A stretch of 8,926 bases of DNA from Sulfuricurvum sp. (GCA_022729835.1 DZBC01000083.1:1-8926); one strand, 5' to 3'; counted from the stretch's first letter, positions 1 through 6,408 are shown. The notes: a model not told the origin generated them from the sequence alone. A program made the numbers and translations.

Positions 1-2
1 GA

Positions 3-467
3 AGCGACGAGTGGACGCAGTGCAAAGATGAAGCCCGCTCACTTCCCTCCAAAGAGATGGCCGCGCAACAGTTCGCCGATGCCATTGCCAAAAGTTTCGT
101 CGCCAAATTGACCCCCTCGTACCGAACGTTTGAGGTAGAGCTGCTCGAAGAAGCCGATCTCGACTACAGCAGCGCACAAAAAGAGTTGCATCGAAATGCG
201 CTGGCTTTTATTGAGCACGGTCGCTTTGATCGAGCGCAAGAGTTACTGTATGAGCTTATTGAAAGCACCATGCACCGAAGTTATGTCGCCTTTTACAACC
301 TCGGTGTCGTTAAAGAGGCGCAAGGGCAATATGAAGAGGCCAAGCGCTTCTATACCGAAGCAGATCGACTGGTGCGCACACCGCTTGAGCAGATCAATCT
401 TGCCATAGTGCGCATCGACGCCCTCATCGAGAACCGACGCAAAACCCTCAGCCAAATGGAGCGTTAG
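3..467 (+). CDS. TPR-containing protein, C-terminal part (5' end outside window)
   Basis: The reading frame is open from the window edge. Codons before the ATG at 57 are clean and protein-like, and no Shine-Dalgarno precedes that ATG, so this is the last 154 residues of a longer protein rather than a gene starting at 57. The visible part has a helical stretch with an AIAKSFVAKLTP segment, then a helix pair around residues 70-90 (ALAFIEHGRFDRAQELL) and a clear tetratricopeptide unit around residues 100-125 (AFYNLGVVKEAQGQYEEA). TPR units mediate protein contacts. The stop abuts the GTG start of the LPP20 lipoprotein gene, so the two are probably one operon and may act together in the envelope. 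The layout, a P-S-Y segment followed by TPRs, recalls CsgG-associated or DUF6340-like lipoproteins, but the N-terminus that would settle this is missing. No function is assigned. Confidence 0.8.
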   Translation, partial: SDEWTQCKDEARSLPSKEMAAQQFADAIAKSFVAKLTPSYRTFEVELLEEADLDYSSAQKELHRNALAFIEHGRFDRAQELLYELIESTMHRSYVAFYNLGVVKEAQGQYEEAKRFYTEADRLVRTPLEQINLAIVRIDALIENRRKTLSQMER

Positions 468-1436
468 GTGACACTGAGTCTCTTACTCGTGCTCACGCTT
501 TTGGCTGGATGCGCTACAAAAGAGCGCATCGAAGTTGCACCTGTTGCACTCCCGCAGTGGTACACCTCACCGCCTCACGCTGATAGACACTATCTCTATG
601 CGGTTGGCGAAGGATCGCAGCGCAACGAGGCCATCGCCGATGCGCTAGGACAGATCAGGGCGATGTTGGGTGTTAGCGTTGCAACGCATTTTGAGAGCGC
701 TATCACAGAGCGACAAGGTGTGCAAAGCGACTATCAAAAGCAAACCGACAGCCAAATCGTCACGACTGCCGCAGCGTTGCCTATTGCCCATTACGAGCTG
801 ATCGAATCGCTACAGCACTCCTATCGCTCCGCGTTGGTGTTGGTGCGTTGTGAGCGACGCCAGTTGATTGAGGGGTTTAAAGAGGAGATCGAAACGCAGC
901 GCAAAAGCCTAGAACTCCGCCTCTCAAAGCGTACGCTTGATGATTTGATGGCGCTGGAAGCGGAGGCAGAGGCGTTTGAGACACAATTTCCCAATCTGCT
1001 GTCGGCACTGACCACGCTTGGCGGTGACGCCCAAAGTTACGCCGCAGATTATCCGTCGATGCGTGCGCAGATCGAGGCGTACCGCGCCTCTTTTTCGTTT
1101 GCTCTACACACCAAAGAGGGTGATGCAGCGCTCTTGAGTATCATACGCTCAGCACTCAGCCAAAAAGGTTACCGCATTGCCAAAGAGGGTGATGCTGAGT
1201 ATAAGATTGCCCTTGATGCGCACACCGATACGGTGATGGCTTATGGTTTTTATGTCGTCCGTGCACGTTTGGAACTACAGACCTTGGATGCGAAGGGACA
1301 TATCATACGCAGCGCCATCGTGGCTCTGGTCGCGCAAAATGCCCAGAGCATCGCTATGGCAACGCAAGAACTTGGGCGAAAACTGGCGCAACATATCGAC
1401 GCAGAGGGTGTTGAATCTCTGCTTGGGTGGCGTTAA
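468..1436 (+). CDS. LPP20 family lipoprotein
   Basis: A 322-residue predicted lipoprotein. The GTG start at 468 follows the previous stop (465-467) with no gap and has a GGAG Shine-Dalgarno at 458-461, six nt upstream. Residues 1-15 are a short hydrophobic signal peptide ending in the lipobox LLAGC (Cys15), so export and lipid anchoring are expected. Residues of about 30-75 match the LPP20 pattern: P-Q-W-Y near the start, then a Y-L-Y-A-V-G-E-G-S segment followed by an alanine-rich helix (NEAIADALGQIRAML). The domain is named after Helicobacter pylori Lpp20 and also occurs in FlgP-type flagellar lipoproteins of other bacteria. A charged helical stretch (about 135-180) leads into a second alpha/beta domain at 220-322 with the look of a small envelope-associated module. 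The role is unknown, and no flagellar genes are in the window. It converges on the DUF799 gene. Confidence 0.85.
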   Translation: MTLSLLLVLTLLAGCATKERIEVAPVALPQWYTSPPHADRHYLYAVGEGSQRNEAIADALGQIRAMLGVSVATHFESAITERQGVQSDYQKQTDSQIVTTAAALPIAHYELIESLQHSYRSALVLVRCERRQLIEGFKEEIETQRKSLELRLSKRTLDDLMALEAEAEAFETQFPNLLSALTTLGGDAQSYAADYPSMRAQIEAYRASFSFALHTKEGDAALLSIIRSALSQKGYRIAKEGDAEYKIALDAHTDTVMAYGFYVVRARLELQTLDAKGHIIRSAIVALVAQNAQSIAMATQELGRKLAQHIDAEGVESLLGWR

Positions 1437-2080
1437 GGCTCTATGGAGGCATCATCTCGACGGTAGATCGGATGATAGGGGCCAAAAGGAAGGGTTTGAA
1501 GCATTCTCGCATTTGCCTTGTGGGCGTAGCTGACATAGTCTGCCATGGCGCTGTTGATCGCCGTGGCAACGACCGTAGCGAGGAGTCCCGCTAAGCCGCT
1601 ACCGCCATCAACCGTCAGATCGACGGTTACGGTGCCGCCGTAATTCCACAGACGCTCATGGGTACGGGTGGAGAGAATCTCCGCAGAAACAGAGACGGTC
1701 ATGTATGAAGCAACAACGCCGTAATGCAGATCCCAGGCATGAATATGGGTATACATGACAGCATCGGCGCCAAAATAGTCTCGAAATTTGGAGGGTTCGA
1801 GCGTATAGAGCAGCTCGGTATCATAGACGCCCTCTTGTTTCATCACCTCAGCTACAAGTTCGATCGGAAAGACATAATAGCCATAAAGACCCAGAGGTGT
1901 CTCGATGGTGGTCATATAGTGTCCTTTGGCTTCCGCATCGGTGGTTTCGTTGATCGGCGGCAGTACCAGTAGGGCCATCGGCGCTTCGGGAAGCGGCTCA
2001 GGTTCGGGCGGCGGTGTCGGCTTGGCGCATCCGGCCCAAAAGATCAGCGCCATTGCCGGCCAAAAGTTACGGATGTTCAT
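1433..2080 (-). CDS. DUF799 (GNA1162-like) lipoprotein
   Basis: A 215-residue protein, the last gene of the four-gene lipoprotein operon. The ATG at 2080 is preferred because AAGGAG lies at 2085-2090 just upstream; a TTG 18 nt earlier would place that Shine-Dalgarno inside the gene. The N-terminus (about 17 residues, ending FWAGC) is a lipoprotein signal with Cys18; Trp at -3 is unusual for a lipobox. A proline-rich linker (PTPPPEPEPLPEAP) follows, then the conserved DUF799 body: the LLVLPPINETTDAEAKGHY segment near residues 37-55, the GYYVFPIELVAEVM segment near 67-80, and the GADAVMYTHIHAWD segment at 104-117. Length and layout fit the meningococcal lipoprotein GNA1162. In other bacteria it is encoded beside CsgG-like and DUF4810 lipoproteins, as here. 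It overlaps the DUF4810 gene by 14 nt. An accessory role in an outer-membrane assembly with the CsgG-like protein is inference. Confidence 0.87.
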   Translation of the reverse strand: MNIRNFWPAMALIFWAGCAKPTPPPEPEPLPEAPMALLVLPPINETTDAEAKGHYMTTIETPLGLYGYYVFPIELVAEVMKQEGVYDTELLYTLEPSKFRDYFGADAVMYTHIHAWDLHYGVVASYMTVSVSAEILSTRTHERLWNYGGTVTVDLTVDGGSGLAGLLATVVATAINSAMADYVSYAHKANARMLQTLPFGPYHPIYRRDDASIEP

Positions 2081-2438
2081 GAGACTCCTTGGCATCAATC
2101 TGCGCGATCAGCCGATCCATAAATCGGGTCGCTTCGGGATAGGCCGCTTTTTCGTGCTCAAACTGCACTCTGGCTGCGGAAAGTGCGCCTTGTTGCAGGT
2201 ACATGTAACCCAAATGGGCATGAATCCCGGGAGGTACGCGCCGAGATGCACTCTGCGGCGCACGTTCGATGATTTTCTCCAGCGTCTGTGTTAGCTTGGC
2301 CGCACTTTCAGGGCTTGGATTTTTTTTGAAATCGTAATACCGCGCCGAATAGTCTTCATAGTGATAGAGCGGCTTTGGTCCTTCATCGCAACCGACCAAA
2401 AGGAGCAAAGCACTTAGTAAGATAAAAATCGTGCGCAT
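2067..2438 (-). CDS. DUF4810 domain lipoprotein
   Basis: A small lipoprotein of 123 residues. The signal peptide is residues 1-16 with lipobox LLVGC (Cys17). The mature part starts with LYHYEDYSARYYDF (about 24-37), the aromatic-rich entry of DUF4810, followed by helices (SAAKLTQTLEKIIERA) and a TPR-like pair around residues 71-92 (GIHAHLGYMYLQQGALSAARVQ). This matches the family found beside DUF799 and CsgG-like lipoproteins. The start ATG at 2438-2436 overlaps the upstream gene's TGA in a TGATG, with only a weak purine stretch before it, so translation is probably coupled to the PEGA-like gene. The in-frame TTG one codon earlier is unlikely to be used. A periplasm-facing scaffold role is inferred from the TPR-like helices. 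There is no catalytic motif. Confidence 0.85.
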   Translation of the reverse strand: MRTIFILLSALLLLVGCDEGPKPLYHYEDYSARYYDFKKNPSPESAAKLTQTLEKIIERAPQSASRRVPPGIHAHLGYMYLQQGALSAARVQFEHEKAAYPEATRFMDRLIAQIDAKESHEHP

Positions 2439-2731
2439 CAATGAACGGCGATCTCTTTGGCGATTCCGTCACCCAGATAGAGCTCGCGCTCGATGATCAC
2501 CACACCCTCACGGATCACCTTGACGCGGTGCTTGCCGGTGCTGACGCGGTAGCGGTGGTCGCGCCCCGCTTCGATGGCGAAAGGGGCTGAGTCATCGACG
2601 ACGACCGTGGCACCTGCGACGTTGCCGCTGAAAAAGAGATAGGCTTTGGAATCGCCCGAGACGACCCCCTCTTTGTAGCCGCAGCCTGCAAGAAGGAACA
2701 GGATGCTAAGAATAGAGACGATGCGTTGCAT
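2438..2731 (-). CDS. Small PEGA-like lipoprotein
   Basis: A 97-residue protein with a signal peptide ending in LLAGC (Cys17). The mature part of about 80 residues is predicted all-beta: YLFFSGNVAGATVVVDD, a middle strand, then the STGKHRVKVIREG stretch and a final ERELYLGDG strand. The pattern of a G-x-x-V-x-V-D strand followed by a G-x-H-x-V-x-V turn is that of PEGA and related carboxypeptidase-regulatory-like beta sandwiches, which are common in surface lipoproteins. The ATG at 2731 has an AAGGA upstream within the end of the CsgG-family gene, and the two genes are 3 nt apart. It sits between the CsgG-like and DUF4810 genes, so it probably belongs to the same envelope complex. The PEGA assignment rests on motif shape only; the lipoprotein call is firm. 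Confidence 0.75.
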   Translation of the reverse strand: MQRIVSILSILFLLAGCGYKEGVVSGDSKAYLFFSGNVAGATVVVDDSAPFAIEAGRDHRYRVSTGKHRVKVIREGVVIIERELYLGDGIAKEIAVH

Positions 2732-2734
2732 GGA

Positions 2735-3703
2735 TCAATCCTTTTTGGGTTGGATATAGAGGCTAGAGAGGCTGTTTTTATCGATTGCGCCCTCTTTGAG
2801 CGTACAGAGCGACACCTCATTGGCCGGCGTATCGCCAAGGGTGGCGGAGACTTCAAGCGTAGCGATTTTTCTGCCCGGAAGGGTGATCATCATGTTGGTT
2901 TGGGGGTTTTTGACCTGCTTGCCTTCGGTGAAGACCTCAAAGAGCGCTCCGGTTTGAATGTTTTGGCTTTTGCCGCCGGAGATCATGTATTGCCCCTCTT
3001 CAAAGCCCAGAATATAACCGCGCCACGGCTTTTCGAGCATGTTTTCGATAATGTTTGAAGCCAGATCGCTGATGGCGGCGTCGATCGCTTTGTCGTTGAG
3101 CTGCGCATCGTAACTTGCCTTTTCGCCTACGCCCATCACGGTGCCCGCTTCGCTAAAAGCGGCTCCTTTGCCCTCTTCGGAGTAGATGATCTCACCTGTG
3201 GTGACATCCACGATGCGGATATGCACCTTAGCGGAGACCTCCTGCTTTTTGACGCGGCTAAAGAGACCCACTTCGCTGTTCTCTTTGCGCCCGAATTCGG
3301 TGATGGAGCCCAAAATCAGATAATCGGCGCTGGTGCGGATAGCGCTGTTGCCGCCAAGGGCCAGCTCTTTTTCGATCTTGTCGAGATCCGAGCGCTCCAG
3401 CAAAATGAACTTTCCGGTTTCAAAGAGTTTGGCCGAGAGAATATCCATCGCCTGCTTGCCGATACGCTCTCCGTTTTGATCGACAAAGAAACTTTGGCCG
3501 TAGCGGGTTTCGTTGCTAAAGCGGCCTATGGCAACCTTGCGCTTGAGCCCTGAGGGCTGATCGCCCAATGCATTGGCCGCCGCGATGGTTTTGCTGGTCT
3601 GATTCTCTTGCGGAATCTCATGGGTTTGCTGTTTGCTCATGGTGGCGCAACCGCCAAAGAGCAGTAAGCCAACTACAGGTGTGAAAATATGAAATACTGT
3701 CAT
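2735..3703 (-). CDS. CsgG/HfaB family lipoprotein
   Basis: A 322-residue first gene of the - strand operon. The start ATG at 3703 has AAAGG seven nt upstream. The signal peptide ends in LFGGC (Cys19). After a polar linker, the CsgG domain runs from about residue 56 to 225: KVAIGRFSNET, IGKQAMDILSAKL, FETGKFILLERSDLDKI, SADYLILGSITEF, and VHIRIVDVTTGEIIYSEEGKG, all in the family's usual order. CsgG itself forms the outer-membrane curli secretion channel; HfaB and many CsgG relatives are secretion or anchoring lipoproteins. An extra C-terminal beta domain (about 238-300, starting ISGGKSQNIQTGALFEVF) is of the kind seen in FlgT-like and LpoB-related proteins. No curli subunit genes are present, so the cargo or partner is unknown. 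The downstream PEGA-like, DUF4810 and DUF799 lipoproteins are the obvious candidates. Confidence 0.9.
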   Translation of the reverse strand: MTVFHIFTPVVGLLLFGGCATMSKQQTHEIPQENQTSKTIAAANALGDQPSGLKRKVAIGRFSNETRYGQSFFVDQNGERIGKQAMDILSAKLFETGKFILLERSDLDKIEKELALGGNSAIRTSADYLILGSITEFGRKENSEVGLFSRVKKQEVSAKVHIRIVDVTTGEIIYSEEGKGAAFSEAGTVMGVGEKASYDAQLNDKAIDAAISDLASNIIENMLEKPWRGYILGFEEGQYMISGGKSQNIQTGALFEVFTEGKQVKNPQTNMMITLPGRKIATLEVSATLGDTPANEVSLCTLKEGAIDKNSLSSLYIQPKKD

Positions 3704-3730
3704 GTTTTGGCCTTTGGTATAAAGTGCATA

Positions 3731-3760
3731 ATTTTAGCTACAAAAAGCTTTACATGTCCA
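3731..3760 (-). promoter_or_regulatory. Candidate sigma70 promoter of the lipoprotein operon
   Basis: On the - strand, TGGACA (3760-3755, five of six to TTGACA) is followed after 18 bp by TAAAAT (3736-3731, five of six to TATAAT). Transcription would start near 3724, giving a leader of about 20 nt that contains the AAAGG before the CsgG-family ATG. The -35 box overlaps an imperfect TTACATGT element at 3750-3759. This is inferred from sequence match only. Confidence 0.5.
3750..3759. repeat. Imperfect TTACATGTAA copy (TTACATGTCC)
   Basis: Eight of ten positions match the palindrome found elsewhere in the window. It overlaps the candidate -35 of the lipoprotein operon, a place where a bound protein would block transcription. 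As a degenerate copy its membership of the family is uncertain. Confidence 0.35.
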
Positions 3761-3872
3761 GAATCAGCATGTCACTAAAGCTTGCCTCTTCAAGACAGAT
3801 AACTTCTGGCGGTTTTGCAAGAAGTCTAATGCTTCTGCTACACACCCGCAAAGCAGCTAAGCAGCCTTTGGT

Positions 3873-3878
3873 TACAAT
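3873..3878 (+). promoter_or_regulatory. Candidate -10 box of rhlE
   Basis: TACAAT matches TATAAT at five of six positions and is followed by GGCAT, as is the hemL box at 8063. No convincing -35 lies 16-19 bp upstream, which is common in Campylobacterota. Transcription would begin near 3885, just before the palindrome at 3889, leaving a leader of about 20 nt. Confidence 0.5.
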
Positions 3879-3888
3879 GGCATACGCA

Positions 3889-3898
3889 TTACATGTAA
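3889..3898. repeat. Palindrome TTACATGTAA in the rhlE leader
   Basis: A perfect 10-bp palindrome beginning 10 nt after the candidate -10 box of rhlE. Its last bases run into AAGGG, the Shine-Dalgarno of rhlE five nt before the ATG, so a protein on the DNA or a structure in the RNA would affect expression. It belongs to the family described in the findings. Confidence 0.85.
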
Positions 3899-3906
3899 GG
3901 GTTACT

Positions 3907-5199
3907 ATGAGTTTTCACACGATGGGATTAAACCCAGGGCTGCTAGGCGCACTCGATACTTTGGGATATGTGCATCCCACGCCGGTGCAAGATGCGGTGA
4001 TCCCTTCGATCCTTAAAGGGCGTGATATTTTTGCCACCTCCAAAACCGGTTCGGGAAAAAGCGCGGCTTTTTTGCTCCCCTTGCTCAGCAACCTTTTACG
4101 CCAGCGTGACGACGCTTCGTTCTTACATGTAAAGGTGCTGATTCTGGTGCCTACCCGCGAACTTGCCAAACAGATTTTACAGCACGCACGCGGCTACAGC
4201 GTGCAAACACCGCTACGCATCGAAGCTGTGTATGGCGGGGTCAATATCGATCCACAGGTGCAGATGCTGCGTGAAGGATGCGAAGTACTGATCGCCACCG
4301 GCGGACGACTCAATGATCTGCTCACACTCAAAGCATTGGTGCTCAGCCGCGTCGAAGCCTTGGTGCTTGATGAGGCCGACACCATGCTTGATATGGGTTT
4401 TTTAGAGGAGATCAAAACCATTGTCAGCGCCCTTTCAGGTCGTCAGCAGACGCTTCTCTTTTCAGCGACCCACAGCGGAAAAGTCAAACATTTCGGCGAA
4501 CAGATATTGCGCAATCCCCTGCGTATCGATGTGGATGAAGTTGGCGGCGCGGCTGATGATATCACCCAAATAGCCTATCTCATCGACAGCGCGCGCAAGC
4601 TTGAACTCCTCCCTTTTTTGATCGGAACACGCAATTTCGAGCAGGTGTTGGTCTTCACCTCAACACGCGCCCAAGCCGACACCATCGCTCATGAGCTTGA
4701 AGAGAGTGGCCTAAGCAGCGCTGTGATTCATGGCGAAAAGACCCACGGCGCACGCGCGAGGGCGCTCGAAGCCTTTCGTGAAAAAAAGGTGCGGGTGCTG
4801 GTCGCTACCGACATCGCCGCGCGCGGGATCGATATCGAACTGCTTCCCTGCGTGATCAACTTTGATATGCCTCAAAGCCCCGAAGATTACATCCACCGCA
4901 TCGGACGAACAGGCAGGGCAGGCGCTCACGGTGAGGCGATCTCGCTGGTAAGCGTAGAAGAGGATGCGATGCTGCTCGCAATCGAGCGGCTGATACGCCG
5001 CCGCATCCTCAAAGAGCAGTTTGAGGGTTATGAACGCAAGGTGGTACACACTAAAATGGTCGCCAAAAGCAAGTTTGACAGCGCTGGCAGGGGCAAAACC
5101 AAAGGGGCGTTTGGTCAGCAGACACGCAAAAGCACTGCGGCTAAAAAAAAGCTCACCAAGCGCGATTTTCGCTACGGCGGAGATCAAAAGAAGCAGTAA
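3907..5199 (+). CDS. rhlE: DEAD-box ATP-dependent RNA helicase, RhlE-like
   Basis: A 430-residue helicase that unwinds RNA duplexes using ATP, in ribosome assembly or RNA turnover. All family motifs are present: the Q-motif region (PTPVQ, 24-28), motif I SKTGSGKS (45-52), Ia PTREL (82-86), II DEAD (155-158), III SAT (186-188), IV VFTST (249-253), V ARGID (305-309) and VI HRIGRTGR (330-337). The MSFHTMGLNP opening and the segment around residues 276-290 resemble RhlE rather than DeaD or SrmB. Motif Ib reads TGGR (131-134) where TPGR is usual. The tail (about 375-430) is lysine/arginine-rich and disordered, probably for RNA binding. The ATG at 3907 is chosen because AAGGG precedes it and the Q-motif region follows at the normal distance. 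The frame stays open upstream to 3724, but those residues are not protein-like and overlap the promoter. The rhlE symbol is by resemblance. Confidence 0.9.
   Translation: MSFHTMGLNPGLLGALDTLGYVHPTPVQDAVIPSILKGRDIFATSKTGSGKSAAFLLPLLSNLLRQRDDASFLHVKVLILVPTRELAKQILQHARGYSVQTPLRIEAVYGGVNIDPQVQMLREGCEVLIATGGRLNDLLTLKALVLSRVEALVLDEADTMLDMGFLEEIKTIVSALSGRQQTLLFSATHSGKVKHFGEQILRNPLRIDVDEVGGAADDITQIAYLIDSARKLELLPFLIGTRNFEQVLVFTSTRAQADTIAHELEESGLSSAVIHGEKTHGARARALEAFREKKVRVLVATDIAARGIDIELLPCVINFDMPQSPEDYIHRIGRTGRAGAHGEAISLVSVEEDAMLLAIERLIRRRILKEQFEGYERKVVHTKMVAKSKFDSAGRGKTKGAFGQQTRKSTAAKKKLTKRDFRYGGDQKKQ
4123..4132. repeat. Palindrome TTACATGTAA inside rhlE
   Basis: An exact copy of the palindrome within the coding sequence, encoding the L-H-V part of FLHVK at residues 72-76, between motif I and motif Ia where helicases tolerate variation. 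Like the leader copies it is followed by AAGG (TTACATGTAAAGG). A copy inside a gene weakens a pure operator interpretation. Confidence 0.8.
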
Positions 5200-5245
5200 G
5201 CAGCCTTTTATCGGACAACTTACCGACCCTTCAAGTTTTATCCGC

Positions 5246-5251
5246 TAAACT
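5246..5251 (+). promoter_or_regulatory. Weak candidate -10 box before the ATT-start gene
   Basis: TAAACT matches TATAAT at four of six positions and lies 12 nt before the CTACATGTAA element, much as the rhlE box lies 10 nt before its palindrome. Transcription could instead continue from rhlE, since no terminator is seen between the genes. Confidence 0.25.
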
Positions 5252-5263
5252 GCAAGCGCACAA

Positions 5264-5273
5264 CTACATGTAA
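5264..5273. repeat. Near-perfect palindrome CTACATGTAA before the ATT-start gene
   Basis: Nine of ten positions match the palindrome; TACATGTA at 5265-5272 is a perfect 8-bp core. It runs into AAGG (5272-5275), the Shine-Dalgarno placed 8 nt before the ATT at 5284. The 12 bases ACATGTAAGGCC recur at 8020-8031 less the flanks, near the tonB promoter. Confidence 0.7.
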
Positions 5274-5283
5274 GGCCAAGCCT

Positions 5284-6408
5284 ATTTTAAAGATTAGTCC
5301 CTCCATACGCGATCTCGACCACAGCGACATCGGCGATAACCTCTACTACTACAACTACAACATCAAGCATCTGCTTTCACTCAAGCAACAAGGAATTGAT
5401 CCTGAAGATCCCCATTTTCTGAGCAGTTACCGCTCATTTGAAGGTGAGGTGTTTGAGAACTATGTGTATGAAAAGCTCTTGCGCTACGCCATCAATCATA
5501 GTGATGTCGAAACCTTCATCCTCAAAGGGCCGCACAAAAAAAATGCCGCAGCCTTGCCCAACACCCTCTCGGTCAATGCCAAAGGTCAGATCGTCTACCG
5601 TAACCGCTCCAAAGAGATCGGCGAGTTTGATGCCCTAATCGTCACCAAAACAGAAATCTATTTTGTTGAGATGACGCTGGTCAAATCGGTTACCAACCTT
5701 AAGCGCCGTTTACGCAAAAAACGTGCACTCTTGCAAACCGTCTTTCCCAAACACGACATTAAAGCGCTGATCGTACTCAACGACGGTGCAACGGGAATCA
5801 AACAGTTGCCCGACTACTGTGTGGTCTGGGTCACCAAACCCTACAACGCCATGCCGATTTTTGAGCATCTAGCCAGTGTTGAACGAAACAAACTACGCCC
5901 CTTTGAGCGTTTTGACCATGTTAAGCTTGGCAACACCTCACGGTTGCAAATCGAGAACTTCAACTACTACGGAACGCTCGCATGGATCTTCAAAAAGTTG
6001 CGTGCCAACAAAGCTCTGCTCAATATGGGCTTTCTCACCTCAAAAACAGTGACACGCTATGTCGATCTCTTCACCAAAATCTACATCGGCTATATGGACG
6101 CGACAGAGTTCAAACGGATGGTACCGGCTTATGAAGGCGCCATCAGCGAGCGTGTGGTTGTTTCGATCGAAAAAGAGCACACCAATGAGCTTTTGCTCAC
6201 CTACTTTATGGCCCACACCCGCAAAAATCTAGACAAGGTAAACCTCCAAGGCGGCGAGATTAAGGTGGTCAAAAAAGACCCTTTTGGGATCTCGGTTACC
6301 GAAGTAGCGCACATGGAGCGCCAGATGGATGAGTCGCACAAATTTTCGGCACGCGACATCGAAGGGATCGAGCGTATTTTAGGCGAGCATAACGCCAAGC
6401 TGGTATAA
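5284..6408 (+). CDS. Uncharacterised protein with PD-(D/E)XK nuclease-like core
   Basis: No family is recognised by name. From 5200 to 5448 this frame has no ATG, GTG or TTG, yet it reads as good protein well before the GTG at 5449 (DNLYYYNYNIKHLLSLKQ, SYRSFEGEVFENYVYEKL). The best start is ATT at 5284, eight nt after AAGG, giving 374 residues; a GTG start would cut off 55 conserved-looking residues. The core fits a restriction-endonuclease-like fold: an acidic helix (E55, E58), a strand with Asp116 (GEFDALIV), then IYFVEMT with Glu129. The usual Lys after E-x is Thr131, with Lys134 and a lysine-rich helix close by. The C-terminal 170 residues are mixed alpha/beta with no known motif. It lies between an RNA helicase and a translation factor, so a nucleic-acid role is plausible. 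Activity is unproven and may be lost. Confidence 0.75.
   Translation: MLKISPSIRDLDHSDIGDNLYYYNYNIKHLLSLKQQGIDPEDPHFLSSYRSFEGEVFENYVYEKLLRYAINHSDVETFILKGPHKKNAAALPNTLSVNAKGQIVYRNRSKEIGEFDALIVTKTEIYFVEMTLVKSVTNLKRRLRKKRALLQTVFPKHDIKALIVLNDGATGIKQLPDYCVVWVTKPYNAMPIFEHLASVERNKLRPFERFDHVKLGNTSRLQIENFNYYGTLAWIFKKLRANKALLNMGFLTSKTVTRYVDLFTKIYIGYMDATEFKRMVPAYEGAISERVVVSIEKEHTNELLLTYFMAHTRKNLDKVNLQGGEIKVVKKDPFGISVTEVAHMERQMDESHKFSARDIEGIERILGEHNAKLV

Noticed and set aside
57..467. A complete gene starting at ATG 57
   Set aside because: The frame is open to the window edge with protein-like codons, and no ribosome binding site precedes the ATG, so it is the 3' part of a longer gene.
2199..2208. GTACATGTAA as another member of the palindrome family
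   Set aside because: It lies in the DUF4810 coding sequence, encodes the ordinary Y-M-Y-L of a TPR-like helix, and lacks the usual flank; likely chance.
1926..2294. Open frames antisense to the DUF799 and DUF4810 genes, and similar long antisense frames elsewhere
   Set aside because: They are low-complexity or arginine/serine-rich translations opposite well-supported genes, without ribosome binding sites; they are by-products of codon use.
3802..3825. ACTTCT...AGAAGT as an RNA hairpin or small RNA gene in the 203-nt rhlE upstream region
   Set aside because: Only six base pairs with a 12-nt loop, no further pairing, and no terminator nearby; too weak to call.
3724..3906. An in-frame extension of rhlE with an ATG at 3724 adding 61 residues
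   Set aside because: The residues do not resemble any helicase N-terminus, the region contains the divergent promoter signals, and the ATG at 3907 has a good Shine-Dalgarno and the standard RhlE-like opening.
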